64,000 nt of DNA from Pseudomonas sp. MMS21 TM103 (lineage in GTDB: Bacteria > Pseudomonadota > Gammaproteobacteria > Pseudomonadales > Pseudomonadaceae): contig NZ_JAJISP010000002.1 of assembly GCF_022132145.1 (NCBI RefSeq), positions 124,001-188,000 on the forward strand, given 5' to 3'. The notes beneath the pieces are model-generated. The model was given only the letters and a program-made list of their open reading frames with translations, was not told the origin of the DNA and ran no database searches. Shown piece by piece: positions 7,734-17,597 of the stretch. Every line of letters starts with the position of its first letter. Position 1 is the first letter of the stretch. A program made the translations under genes and the position numbers.

Positions 7734-9182
7734 ATGAGCACTGACAATGCGAAGATCCGCGAACTCAGCGGCCGCGCCTACAAGTACGGCTTCGTCTCCG
7801 ACCTGGAGAGCGATGCCGCTCCGCGCGGGCTCAACGAGGACGTCGTACGCCTGATCTCGGCGAAGAAGCACGAGCCGCAGTGGCTGCTCGACTGGCGCCT
7901 GAAGGCCTATCGCCACTGGCTGACGATGCGCGAGCCGACCTGGCAGAACGTCCACTACGCACCCATCGACTACCAGGACATCATCTATTACTCGGCGCCC
8001 AAGCCGAAAAGCGCGGGGCCCAGAAGCCTCGACGAGGTCGACCCCGAGCTGCGCGAGATGTTCGCCAAGCTCGGCATCTCGCTGGCCGAGCAGGAGCGCC
8101 TGACCGGCGTCGCGGTGGACGCCGTGGTCGACTCGGTGTCGGTGGCGACCACCTTCAAGCGCAAGCTGGCCGAGGTCGGGGTGATCTTCTGCTCCTTCGC
8201 CGAGGCCGTGCAGCAGCATCCAGAGCTGGTGCGCCGGTACTTGGGATCGGTGGTGCCCTACAGCGACAACTTCTTCGCCACCCTGAACTCGGCGGTGTTT
8301 TCCGACGGTTCGTTCTGCTACGTGCCCAAGGGCGTGCGCTGCCCGATGGAGTTGTCGACCTACTTTCGCATCAACGCCGCCGATACCGGCCAGTTCGAGC
8401 GCACCCTGATCGTCGCCGAGGATGGCGCCTACGTCAGCTACCTCGAGGGCTGCACCGCGCCGATGCGCGACAACAACCAGCTGCACGCGGCGGTGGTCGA
8501 GCTGGTCGCGCTGGATGACGCGCAGATCAAGTACGCCACCGTGCAGAACTGGTACCCAGGCGATGCCGAGGGGCGCGGCGGTATCTTCAACTTCGTGACC
8601 AAGCGCGGCAAGTGCGCCGGCAGACACGCGAAGATCTCCTGGACCCAGGTCGAGACCGGCTCGGCCATCACCTGGAAGTACCCGGGGGTCATCCTCCAGG
8701 GCGACGACTCGGTCGGCGAGTTCTACTCGGTCGCCCTGACCGCCAACCACCAGCAGGCCGACACCGGTACCAAGATGATCCACATCGGCCGCAACACCCA
8801 CAGCACCATCCTGTCCAAGGGCATTTCCGCCGGGCACGGGCAGAACACCTACCGCGGCCTGGTCAAGGTGCAGAAGGCGGCGAGCGGCGCGCGCAACCAC
8901 ACCCAGTGCGACTCGCTACTGCTGGGCAGCCAGTGCGGCGCGCACACCTTCCCCTATGTCGAGGTGAAGAACCCCAGCGCCCGGGTCGAGCACGAGGCCT
9001 CGACCTCGAAGATCGGCGACGAGCAGCTGTTCTACTGCCGCCAGCGCGGCATCCGCGAGGAGGACGCAGTGCCGATGATCGTCAACGGTTTCTGCCGCGA
9101 GGTGTTCAAGGAGCTGCCGATGGAGTTCGCGGTGGAGGCGCAGAAACTGCTCGGCGTCAGCCTGGAAGGCTGCATCGGCTGA
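7734..9182 (+). CDS. sufB: Fe-S cluster scaffold subunit SufB
   Basis: A 482-residue SufB, full length for the family. SufB forms the SufBC2D scaffold on which iron-sulfur clusters are built. Diagnostic stretches include [40 protein letters not shown], the [13 protein letters not shown] block and the C-terminal [20 protein letters not shown] with the conserved histidine and glutamate. The core beta-helix lies roughly between residues 160 and 430. GAGGCAACG upstream provides the ribosome binding site. It begins the tightly packed sufBCDSU run. Codons end in G or C even more strictly than in the nitrate genes, hinting at a different origin. Confidence 0.95.
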   Translation: MSTDNAKIRELSGRAYKYGFVSDLESDAAPRGLNEDVVRLISAKKHEPQWLLDWRLKAYRHWLTMREPTWQNVHYAPIDYQDIIYYSAPKPKSAGPRSLDEVDPELREMFAKLGISLAEQERLTGVAVDAVVDSVSVATTFKRKLAEVGVIFCSFAEAVQQHPELVRRYLGSVVPYSDNFFATLNSAVFSDGSFCYVPKGVRCPMELSTYFRINAADTGQFERTLIVAEDGAYVSYLEGCTAPMRDNNQLHAAVVELVALDDAQIKYATVQNWYPGDAEGRGGIFNFVTKRGKCAGRHAKISWTQVETGSAITWKYPGVILQGDDSVGEFYSVALTANHQQADTGTKMIHIGRNTHSTILSKGISAGHGQNTYRGLVKVQKAASGARNHTQCDSLLLGSQCGAHTFPYVEVKNPSARVEHEASTSKIGDEQLFYCRQRGIREEDAVPMIVNGFCREVFKELPMEFAVEAQKLLGVSLEGCIG

Positions 9183-9197
9183 GGCCGGAGGTGACGC

Positions 9198-9955
<758 letters not shown>

Positions 9956-9959
<4 letters not shown>

Positions 9960-11275
9960 ACACTGCCACCCTGGTTCCCCTGCTGACCAGCCTGCAGGCC
10001 GCCGAGCCGGCCCGCCAACCCGCCTGGCGCCGGCAGTCGCGCGACGCGGCCTGGCGGTGGCTGGCCGAGCACGGCTTTCCCACAACCAGGGACGAAGCCT
10101 GGAAGTACACCCGGCTGGCGCCCATCCTGGCGGTGCCGTTCCAGGCGGCCGCCGCGCCACCGAGCCGGCGGCTGTCGACCGCCCGCCTGGCGCAGTGGGT
10201 CGGTGACTACGGCGGGCCGCGGCTGGTGTTCGTCAATGGCCTTTTCGTCACGCGCCTCTCGGCGCTGGCGGGGCTGCCCGCGGGCGTGCGCCTGAGCAAC
10301 CTGGCGGCCTTGCCGCAGGCAGAGCGCGCGGCCCTCGAACCCCTGCTGACGCATAGCCTGCAGGTCTCGCCGCATGCCTTCGGTGCACTCAATGCCGCCC
10401 TCGGCGAGGATGGCGCCGTGCTGCAGATCCCCGCCCACTGCACGCTCGAGCGGCCGATCCACCTGGTGTTCCTCGCCGATCCGGGCGCCGCGCCGCTGGC
10501 GGTGCATTCACGCAGCCTGATCCAGCTCGGCGCCGGCAGCCGCGCGACCCTGGTGGAGAGCCATGTGGCCAGCGGCGCCGGGGTCTACCTGAGCAACCCG
10601 CTGAGCCAGGTCGTGCTCGAGGCCGGCGCAGCACTTGAGCACTACAGCCTGCAGGACTCTGGCCGCAGCGCCTTCCATCTCGCCCGCCTGGACGTGCGCC
10701 AGGCCCGGGACAGCCGCTTCAGCGCGCACCTCACGGCCTGCGGCGGGGCCATCGCCCGCCACGAGGTCCGGGTCGCGCTCGAGGGCCCTGGCGCCCAGGT
10801 GGCCCTGGACGGCCTGTACCTGCCCGGCGGTGAGCAGCATCTGGACAACCAGACCTGCATCGAGCACCTGGCGCCGTACTGCACCAGCCGCGAGCGCTAC
10901 AAGGGGGTGATCGGCGGCCGCGCCCACGGTGTCTTCGACGGGCGGATCATCGTGCGCCCGGGTGCGATCAAGACCGATGCCAGCCAGACCATCAAGAACC
11001 TGCTGCTGACGGCGACGGCCCAGGCCAACGCCCAGCCGCGCCTGGAGATCTTCGCCGATGACGTCAAGTGCGCCCATGGCGCCGCCGTCGGCCAGCTGGA
11101 TCGACAGGCGATCTTCTACCTGCGCTCACGCGGACTGGACGAGCCGGCGGCGCGCTCGCTGCTGACCTACGCCTTCGTCGGCGAACTGCTCGAGGCGATC
11201 CACCTGGCGCCGCTGCGGGCCGAGGTGCAACGCCTGGTCGTCGCGCAGTTGCGCAGCCTGGAGCTGACGCCATGA
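9956..11275 (+). CDS. sufD: Fe-S cluster scaffold subunit SufD
   Basis: A 439-residue SufD, paralogue of SufB and third member of the scaffold. The N-terminal helical region contains TRDEAWKYTRLAPI, the family's entry motif; the C-terminal half contains HGVFDGRIIVRPGAIKTDA and the FADDVKCAHGAAVG block with the conserved cysteine and histidine that face SufB. The start codon overlaps the sufC stop, and the stop overlaps the sufS start. The protein is divergent in its first 150 residues, as usual for SufD. Confidence 0.93.
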
Positions 11276-12537
11276 ACCGGCGCGGGGGCAGCCTGCCCCC
11301 CCTGGCTGAGGGCTTCGTGCCCTACCAGGTCGAACGCTTGCGCCAGGCCTTCCCGATCCTCGCCCAACGCATCTATGGCAAGCCGCTGGTCTACCTCGAC
11401 AGCGCCGCCACCAGCCAGAAGCCACAGGCGGTGATCGAGGCCATGTCACGCTTCTTCCTCGAGGAGAACGCCAACGTCCACCGTGGCGTGCATTACCTCT
11501 CGTTGCGCGCCACCGAGGCCTACGAGCAGGCGCGGGCCAAGGTCCAGCGTTTCCTCAACGCCGCGCACCCCGAGGAAATCGTCTTCGTCCGAGGCACCAC
11601 CGAGGCGGTCAATCTGGTGGCGCAAACCTATGGCAAGGTGCATGTCCATGCGGGCGACGAGGTGCTGCTCAGCACCATGGAGCACCACTCCAACATCGTG
11701 CCCTGGCAGATGCTCTGCGAGCAGAGCGGCGCGCGGCTGCGGGTGGCGCCGATCGACGACAGCGGCGAGCTGCTGCTCGACGAGCTGGAGCGGCTGATCG
11801 GACCGAGGACCAAGCTGGTGGCCGTCACTCACGTGTCGAACGTGCTCGGCACCGTCAACCCGATCCAGCGCATCGTCGAACTGGCCCACGCCCAGGGCGC
11901 GCGGGTACTGGTCGACGGCGCCCAGGCGGCGCCGCACCTGAAGCTCGACGTGCGCGCGCTGGGCTGCGACTTCTACGCCCTGTCGGGGCACAAGATGTAT
12001 GGCCCCACCGGCATCGGCGCGCTCTACGCTCGCCGCGAGCTGCTCGAGGCGATGCCGCCCTACCAGGGCGGCGGCGACATGATTCTCTCGGTCAGCTTCG
12101 AGAAAACCCTCTACAACAAGCCGCCTTACCGCTTCGAGGCCGGCACGCCGAACATGGTGGGTGCGATCGGCCTGGGCGCGGCGGTCGACTTCCTCACCGG
12201 CCTGGACCCGATTGCCTTGGCCGCCCATGAGCAGGCCGTGCTGACCTACGCCCAGCGGGCACTGGCAGCGCTGCCGGGGCTCAGGCTGATCGGCACCGCG
12301 CGGGACAAGATCGGCGTGCTCTCGTTCGTCCTCGACGGCATCCATCCGCACGATATCGGGACCATCCTCGACCGCGAGGGCATCGCCATTCGCACCGGCC
12401 ATCATTGCGCCCAACCGTTGATGCAACGCTACGGCCTGGCCGCCACCGCCCGCGCCTCGCTCGGCTGCTACAGCAGCGAGCAGGACATCGATGCGTTGCT
12501 GGCCGGCCTGGCCAAGGTGCAGGAGGTGTTCCGATGA
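11272..12537 (+). CDS. sufS: Cysteine desulfurase SufS
   Basis: A 421-residue type II cysteine desulfurase that takes sulfur from cysteine for cluster assembly. The PLP lysine is Lys241 in SGHKMYGP, and the catalytic Cys379 lies in RTGHHCAQP. The start was placed at 11272 where ATG overlaps the sufD stop (ATGA); an open frame further 5' is only the shadow of sufD. A short proline- and glycine-rich N-terminal extension (NRRGGSLPPLAEG) precedes the domain. Its partner here is SufU rather than SufE. Confidence 0.95.
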   Translation: MNRRGGSLPPLAEGFVPYQVERLRQAFPILAQRIYGKPLVYLDSAATSQKPQAVIEAMSRFFLEENANVHRGVHYLSLRATEAYEQARAKVQRFLNAAHPEEIVFVRGTTEAVNLVAQTYGKVHVHAGDEVLLSTMEHHSNIVPWQMLCEQSGARLRVAPIDDSGELLLDELERLIGPRTKLVAVTHVSNVLGTVNPIQRIVELAHAQGARVLVDGAQAAPHLKLDVRALGCDFYALSGHKMYGPTGIGALYARRELLEAMPPYQGGGDMILSVSFEKTLYNKPPYRFEAGTPNMVGAIGLGAAVDFLTGLDPIALAAHEQAVLTYAQRALAALPGLRLIGTARDKIGVLSFVLDGIHPHDIGTILDREGIAIRTGHHCAQPLMQRYGLAATARASLGCYSSEQDIDALLAGLAKVQEVFR

Positions 12538-12989
12538 GCGACGCACTGCGCGAGCTGTACCAGGAGGTGATCGTCGACCATGGCAAGCGGCCGCGTAATT
12601 TCCACCGGCTCGAGGCTCCCAGCCACTCGGCCGAGGGCTTCAACCCGCTGTGCGGCGACCAGCTCAGGCTCGAACTGAAACTGGTCGACGGGGTGATCGA
12701 GGACATCGCCTTCCAGGGGCAAGGCTGCGCCATTGCCCAGGCCTCGGCCTCGTTGCTGACCCTGGCGGTCAAGGGCATGCGCCAGGAGCAGGCGCTCGAG
12801 CTGTTCGCCCGCGTGCATGCGCTGCTCACCGAGGGGCCGAGCGGTCAGGTACCCACGGAGGCGCTCGGCAAACTGGTGGTGCTCGCGGGGGTCTGGGAGT
12901 TCCCGCTGCGGGTCAAGTGCGCCACCCTGGCCTGGCACACCCTGCGCAGCGCTCTCGCCGGCGACACCACGCCCGTCTCGACGGAGTAA
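12534..12989 (+). CDS. sufU: SufU-type sulfur acceptor / scaffold
   Basis: A 151-residue SufU/IscU-like protein. The three conserved cysteines appear as NPLCGD (about residue 41), GQGCAIAQAS (about 66) and VKCATLAW (about 127). With the aspartate after the first cysteine this is the zinc-binding pattern of SufU, which accepts persulfide from SufS. The helix around LRELYQEVIVDHGKRPRNF is the family N-terminus. The ATG overlaps the sufS stop. SufS-SufU pairs are typical of Gram-positive bacteria; finding one in a Pseudomonas-like genome is unusual. Confidence 0.92.
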   Translation: MSDALRELYQEVIVDHGKRPRNFHRLEAPSHSAEGFNPLCGDQLRLELKLVDGVIEDIAFQGQGCAIAQASASLLTLAVKGMRQEQALELFARVHALLTEGPSGQVPTEALGKLVVLAGVWEFPLRVKCATLAWHTLRSALAGDTTPVSTE

Positions 12990-12992
12990 GCC

Positions 12993-13823
12993 ATGACCAC
13001 CGAAAGCCCGCTCCCATGCATTCGCCTCAGCGAGGCGGCCCGCCGCACTTTGGCCAACGCCCTGGCCCAGGGCGGCAGCAGTTGGCTACGGCTGAAGATC
13101 GACCAGCACTTCGCCCATGAGTTGCTGTTCGAGCCCGGCGCCGAGGGCGATATCGCCGTCGAGGTGGACGGCATCACCCTGCTCCTCGATGCGCCGAGCG
13201 CGCGGCGCGCCGATGGCCTGAGCATCGACTTCGTCCGGGACCTGCACGGCGCCGGCTTGCGCTTCGACAATCCCAACCAGCCGGGGCACGTCGAGCAGAC
13301 CCTGCTCAAGCGCGACTGCATGGCCACCCTGATTCCGCGCGGAGAGCCGCTGCGGCTGGCACAGGGCGAGGCCGTGGTGCTGACCCAGGCGCTCGGCGGC
13401 AGCTTCACGGTGCGGACCGCCAAGGGCCAACTGGCACGGATCGCCGCCGAGGATGCCGACGCCCTCGGGCAGGTACTGGCGCCGGCGAGCGAGCCGGCGG
13501 CGGCCGGCGCCTTCGACCTCGACCAGGTGTTCGCCGTGCTGCGCAGCGTCTACGACCCGGAAATTCCGGTCAACGTGGTCGATCTCGGGCTGATCTACCA
13601 GTGCCAGGCGCAACCGCTGGCCGATGGCAGCCAGCGGGTGAGCATCAAGATGTCGATGACCGCGCCCGGGTGCGGCATGAGCGACATACTCAAGGAAGAG
13701 GCGCGGGCCAAGGTGCAGACACTTCCCGGGGTCAGCCAGGTGGAGGTCGAGCTGGTCTGGGAGCCGCCCTGGGATCAGAGTCGCATGTCCGAGGCGGCGC
13801 GCCTGCAGCTCGGTTTGTTGTGA
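12993..13823 (+). CDS. sufT: Fusion of cysteine-less A-type domain with SufT
   Basis: A 276-residue protein made of three parts. Residues 10-95 read like a HesB/IscA/SufA A-type carrier (RLSEAARRTL, then SIDFVRDLHGAGLRFDNPN), but none of the three cluster-binding cysteines of that family is present. Residues 104-160 match the N-terminal region of long SufT proteins (TLIPRGEPLRLAQGEAVVLT, ALGGSFTV, DADALG). Residues 177-264 are a MIP18/DUF59 domain with the DPEIPVNVVDLGL motif and Cys227 in APGCGM. SufT helps mature Fe-S proteins. The gene starts three bases after sufU and ends the operon. Ordinary long SufT proteins are about 180 residues, so the N-terminal addition is the odd part. Confidence 0.8.
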   Translation: MTTESPLPCIRLSEAARRTLANALAQGGSSWLRLKIDQHFAHELLFEPGAEGDIAVEVDGITLLLDAPSARRADGLSIDFVRDLHGAGLRFDNPNQPGHVEQTLLKRDCMATLIPRGEPLRLAQGEAVVLTQALGGSFTVRTAKGQLARIAAEDADALGQVLAPASEPAAAGAFDLDQVFAVLRSVYDPEIPVNVVDLGLIYQCQAQPLADGSQRVSIKMSMTAPGCGMSDILKEEARAKVQTLPGVSQVEVELVWEPPWDQSRMSEAARLQLGLL

Positions 13824-14081
13824 GCGGCCGCTCATGAGGGCTCGTCTGGCCGGGAAAACTCGGCCGCTCTGCCGCTCTGCGCCAACACGCGGACTACCCC
13901 CTGCCCCTGGCGCCCTGTGATGGCCCGCGAATCCTTCGCCTGCCCGGACCTCGTCCGGGTACTGCATCACCATCAAGGTCGACTGTCGGCAGCCTCCCGA
14001 CCTCGACCAGCGCTATCAAGGCGCAACGCCGCAGCGGTCGTGTGCAGGCGGCCGCAGAAGGCGAGCGTTTTTCACAAACGC

Positions 14082-14555
14082 TCAGCCACGCTGCTTGCGG
14101 TAGGTGCCGATCAACTCGGCCTTGGCCAGAACATGACCCTGCATGGCGCCTTCGAGCTGGGCCTTGGTCGGTCGTCCGAAATCCGGCAGGGCGCAGTCCA
14201 GCGCGTAGAGCTTGTGGAAATACCGGTGAGTGCCGATCGGCGGGCAAGGCCCGCCGTAGCCGGTCCGGCGCCAATCGTTGAGCCCCTGCAGGGTTCCGGG
14301 CGGCAGAGAATGCACGTCTTCCGCCAGCTCGCGAGTGGTCGGCGGCAGGTTATACAGCAGCCAGTGCACCCAGGTGGTCTTGGGCGCGGCCGGATCCGGC
14401 GCATCTGGATCGTCGACGATCAGCACCAGGCTCCCACTGCCCGGCGGCACGCCGCTCCACGCCAGCGGCGGGGAAATATCCTGACCCTCGCAGGTATAAC
14501 GCGTGGGGATGCTGCCCTGGTCAGGAAAAGCGGCGGAACTCAGCCTCAATGTCAT
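14082..14555 (-). CDS. YbhB/PEBP family protein
   Basis: A 157-residue cytoplasmic protein of the phosphatidylethanolamine-binding / Raf kinase inhibitor-like family. Characteristic blocks: YTCEGQDISPPLAW, LIVDDPDAPDP, VHWLLYNLPP and the ligand-pocket stretch GPCPPIGTHRYFHKLYALD. The biochemical role of bacterial members is uncertain. The start was placed at the ATG at 14555 because GGAG lies eight bases upstream; a longer frame adds 11 residues without a site. It converges with the SUF operon across about 260 bases that hold no other gene. Confidence 0.85.
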   Translation of the reverse strand: MTLRLSSAAFPDQGSIPTRYTCEGQDISPPLAWSGVPPGSGSLVLIVDDPDAPDPAAPKTTWVHWLLYNLPPTTRELAEDVHSLPPGTLQGLNDWRRTGYGGPCPPIGTHRYFHKLYALDCALPDFGRPTKAQLEGAMQGHVLAKAELIGTYRKQRG

Positions 14556-14669
14556 AACCGTTACTCCTTGGCGAACTTGCATGGACAAGCACTGGGCGCT
14601 GCTGCCCGCTAAGGAAAACTATAGTCAGCCGCACACCTCGCTGCGGCAGCAGATGCCATGCGGTCGTGA

Positions 14670-15827
14670 TCAAGGCGCGATGGCCGCCAATGCCTGCCGC
14701 AGATCGCCGCGCAGGTCCTCGACATGCTCGATGCCCACCGACAGGCGCACCAGGTTGTCACTGATGCCGAGTTGCGCCCGTCGTTCCGCGGGAATCGAGG
14801 CATGGGTCATTTTCGCCGGCTGGCTGATCAGGCTTTCCACCCCGCCCAGACTCTCGGCCAGGGTGAACAACTGGGTGGCCTCGAGAAAACGCCGGGTGCC
14901 ATCGCTGTCGCAGGCCAGGTACAGGCTGATCAGGCCGCCGCAACCGCGCATCTGCCGGGCCGCGAGTTCGTGCTGCGGGTGGCTGGGCAAACCGGGATAG
15001 AGCACCGACGCCACCTGCGGCTGGCGCTCCAGCCAGGCGGCCAGCTCGTCGGCGTTGGCGACGTGGCGTTGCAGCCGCAGGGCCAGGGTGCGCATGCCGC
15101 GCAGGCAGAGGAAGCTGGAGAACGGATCGAGGATGCTGCCCACCGAGTTCTGCAGGAAGGCCAGCTGCTCGGCCAGTTCCGCGCGGTCGGCGATAACCAC
15201 CAGACCGGCGATCACGTCGGAGTGGCCGTTGAGGTACTTGGTCGCCGAATGCACGACTATGTCGAAACCGTGTTCCAGCGGCCGTTGCAGGTAGGGCGAG
15301 GCGAAGGTGTTGTCGGCCACGGTGAGGATGCCGCGGGAACGGCCCAACTGGCCGACCATCGCCAGGTCGCAGAGCTTCAGCGTCGGGTTGGTCGGCGTCT
15401 CGACCCAGATCATCCGCGTTTCGGGCGTCAGCGCGGCGGCCAGGGTAGCGGCATCGGCATTGGCCGGCACGTAGCTGACCCGCAACCCGGCACTGGGCTT
15501 GCGCACCCGCTCGAACAGGCGGTAGGTGCCGCCGTAGAGGTCGTCGACCGCGACTATGTGGCTGTTCGCCGGCAACAACTCGAGCACCGTGGCACAGGCC
15601 GCCAGGCCCGAGGCGAAGGCATAGCCATGGGCACCGCCCTCCAGTTCGGCGATGGCCCGTTCCAGCGCCTGACGCGTGGGGTTCTGGCTGCGCCCGTATT
15701 CGTAGCCGGCGTGCACCCCCGGCGACTGTTGACGGAAAGTCGAGGTGGCGTAGATCGGCGGCATCACCGCCCCGGTCCAGTCCGGCTCGTAACCGGCGTG
15801 CACGGTAAGGGTTTCGAACTCGCTCAT
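14670..15827 (-). CDS. mccB: Cystathionine gamma-lyase / Cys-Met metabolism PLP enzyme
   Basis: A 385-residue member of the Cys/Met metabolism PLP family. The Schiff-base lysine lies in SATKYLNGHSD; YGRSQNPTR and YAFASGLAA are phosphate- and substrate-binding blocks; ETPTNP is the usual aspartate-preceding turn. With cystathionine beta-synthase directly upstream on the same strand, cystathionine gamma-lyase of reverse transsulfuration (homocysteine to cysteine) is the likely activity, though gamma-synthase cannot be excluded from sequence alone. The start at 15827 has GGAG upstream; the longer frame reads through the intergenic region. It forms an operon with cbs. Confidence 0.85.
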   Translation of the reverse strand: MSEFETLTVHAGYEPDWTGAVMPPIYATSTFRQQSPGVHAGYEYGRSQNPTRQALERAIAELEGGAHGYAFASGLAACATVLELLPANSHIVAVDDLYGGTYRLFERVRKPSAGLRVSYVPANADAATLAAALTPETRMIWVETPTNPTLKLCDLAMVGQLGRSRGILTVADNTFASPYLQRPLEHGFDIVVHSATKYLNGHSDVIAGLVVIADRAELAEQLAFLQNSVGSILDPFSSFLCLRGMRTLALRLQRHVANADELAAWLERQPQVASVLYPGLPSHPQHELAARQMRGCGGLISLYLACDSDGTRRFLEATQLFTLAESLGGVESLISQPAKMTHASIPAERRAQLGISDNLVRLSVGIEHVEDLRGDLRQALAAIAP

Positions 15828-15933
15828 TTGGGACTCCGGAAAAGTCATGCAGCCACGGCCGGCATTGCGCTCCGCAGCATGGGCCAGCCACGCAGCGCGC
15901 GTAATCCAGCCGGCGCATCCACGCACTGATTAC

Positions 15934-17298
15934 TTAGCGCAGAGTGCGGCGCCACAGGTTGAGCACATCGCTCTTGGTGATCAGCCCGAGAAAACGGCCC
16001 CGCTCGACGATCAGCGCCACATGGCCCTCGTCGAAGGTTTGCAGCAGGCGCTCCAGCGGCACGTCCGGGTCGAGGGTCTGCAGGTTGCTGACCATCGCCT
16101 CGCGCACCGGCAACTGGAAATGCTCAGGGGCGTCCTTCACCGCGCGCAGCAGATCCCACTCGTCGATCAGGCCAATCACGTGATCACCGTCCATCACCGG
16201 TACCTGGTCGATGTCGTGAAAGCGCATGCGTCCGTAGACCGCCGCCAGGGTTTCCTCGGGTTTGCAGGTGACGGTGGTGCCCTCCTCGTAGCGCCGGGCG
16301 ATCAGGTCGCGCAAGTTGCCCTGCTTGGGTCGTTCGATCAGGCCCTGATCGAGCATCCAGTAGTCGTTGAACATCTTCGACAGGTACTTGTTGCCACTGT
16401 CGCAGGCGAAGGTCAGCACCCGCTTGGGCATGGTCTGCTCACGGCAGTAGCGCAGCGCGGCGGCCAGCAGGGTGCCGGTGGACGAGCCGGCCAGCACGCC
16501 CTCCTCCTTGAGCAGCAGGCGCGCGGTGTTCAGGCTCTCGGCATCGCTGATGCGGTAGGCGCGCCTGACCAGGGCAAAGTCGGCGATGGCCGGGACGAAA
16601 TCCTCGCCGATGCCCTCCACCAGCCAGCTGCCGGCCTCACCGTACTGCCCGGTCTCGACATAGTCGGCCAGCACCGAGCCTTCGGGGTCGGCCAGAACCA
16701 TCTCGACCTGCGGCGCCACCTTCTGGAAGAAATGGGTCAGGCCGCCGAGGGTGCCGCCCGAGCCGACGCCGACCACCACCGCATCGACCCGCTGCTCCAT
16801 CTGTCGCCAGATTTCCGGGCCGGTGCCGCTCTCATGCGCCCAGGCGTTGGCCGGGTTGTTGAACTGGTCGATGTAGAAGGCGCCCGGCATCTGCGCGGCG
16901 ATGCTGCGGGCCAGGTCCTGGTAGTACTCGGGGTGGCCCTTGGCGACATCGGAGCGGGTCAGGCGCACCTCGGCACCTAGGGCCTTGAGGTGGAAGATCT
17001 TCTCGCGGCTCATCTTGTCCGGCACCACCAGCAGCATGTGGTAGCCCTTCTGCGCGGCGACCAGGGCCAGGCCCAGGCCGGTGTTGCCGGCGGTGGCCTC
17101 GATGATGGTGCCGCCAGGCTGCAACTGGCCGCCGAGCTCCGCGGCCTCGATCATGGTCAGGGCAATGCGGTCCTTGATCGAACCGCCGGGGTTCTGGTTT
17201 TCCAGCTTGACGAACAGCTGGCACGGCCCAGTGTCGAGGTGGGTGAGCGGCAAGACCGGGGTGTTGCCGATCATGTCGAGCAAGGGATTGGCGGACAT
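15934..17298 (-). CDS. cbs: Cystathionine beta-synthase with tandem CBS domains
   Basis: A 454-residue protein. Residues 1-320 are the PLP fold-type II catalytic domain, with the lysine in NPGGSIKDR, the asparagine loop EATAGNTG and the phosphate loop GVGSGGTLGG. The C-terminal 120 residues hold two CBS repeats (the second around QTLDPDVPLERLLQTF), which may bind adenosyl ligands and regulate activity. It condenses serine and homocysteine. The start was placed at 17298, where GGAGGG lies upstream; the frame is open much further but runs into the divergent promoter region of the oxidase cluster. Confidence 0.9.
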   Translation of the reverse strand: MSANPLLDMIGNTPVLPLTHLDTGPCQLFVKLENQNPGGSIKDRIALTMIEAAELGGQLQPGGTIIEATAGNTGLGLALVAAQKGYHMLLVVPDKMSREKIFHLKALGAEVRLTRSDVAKGHPEYYQDLARSIAAQMPGAFYIDQFNNPANAWAHESGTGPEIWRQMEQRVDAVVVGVGSGGTLGGLTHFFQKVAPQVEMVLADPEGSVLADYVETGQYGEAGSWLVEGIGEDFVPAIADFALVRRAYRISDAESLNTARLLLKEEGVLAGSSTGTLLAAALRYCREQTMPKRVLTFACDSGNKYLSKMFNDYWMLDQGLIERPKQGNLRDLIARRYEEGTTVTCKPEETLAAVYGRMRFHDIDQVPVMDGDHVIGLIDEWDLLRAVKDAPEHFQLPVREAMVSNLQTLDPDVPLERLLQTFDEGHVALIVERGRFLGLITKSDVLNLWRRTLR

Positions 17299-17597
17299 CG
17301 TCTTGGCCCTCCGCGACCCTGTCGATCGCATTGCCGAGTCGGAATGACGCCTTAACTTATAGGTGCTGCACCCGCGGAGGGCCAATCCGCCCGACCGGCG
17401 ACCCCTCGCCTGGTACACCTCCGGTTGACTTGGGCAGCGGGACTTTTCCTCCCCTATACTTCCCCCAGCGTTGCTCGCCGGCCTACTGCCAATGCCTGAC
17501 GCGACGCAGGATGAATTGCTGGCCGAATTTATTCGACCTTGCTGTTTGGCAGGATGTTTGTGTAGCCAGTGTGCGACAGGAACAGGATGCAAAACAC
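17299..17597. promoter_or_regulatory. Divergent intergenic region between cbs and the oxidase cluster
   Basis: About 300 bases without a gene. A -10-like TATACT (17455-17460) follows a TTGACT (about 17424) at a spacing too long for a normal sigma-70 promoter, so neither promoter can be fixed. No terminator or repeat was recognised. Confidence 0.3.

Noticed and set aside
14724..16980. Long plus-strand frames opposite mccB and cbs
   Set aside because: Shadows of two clear PLP enzymes.
17331..17597. N-terminal extension of coxB
   Set aside because: Composition is not that of a membrane protein start; the first membrane helix begins just after the ATG at 17598.
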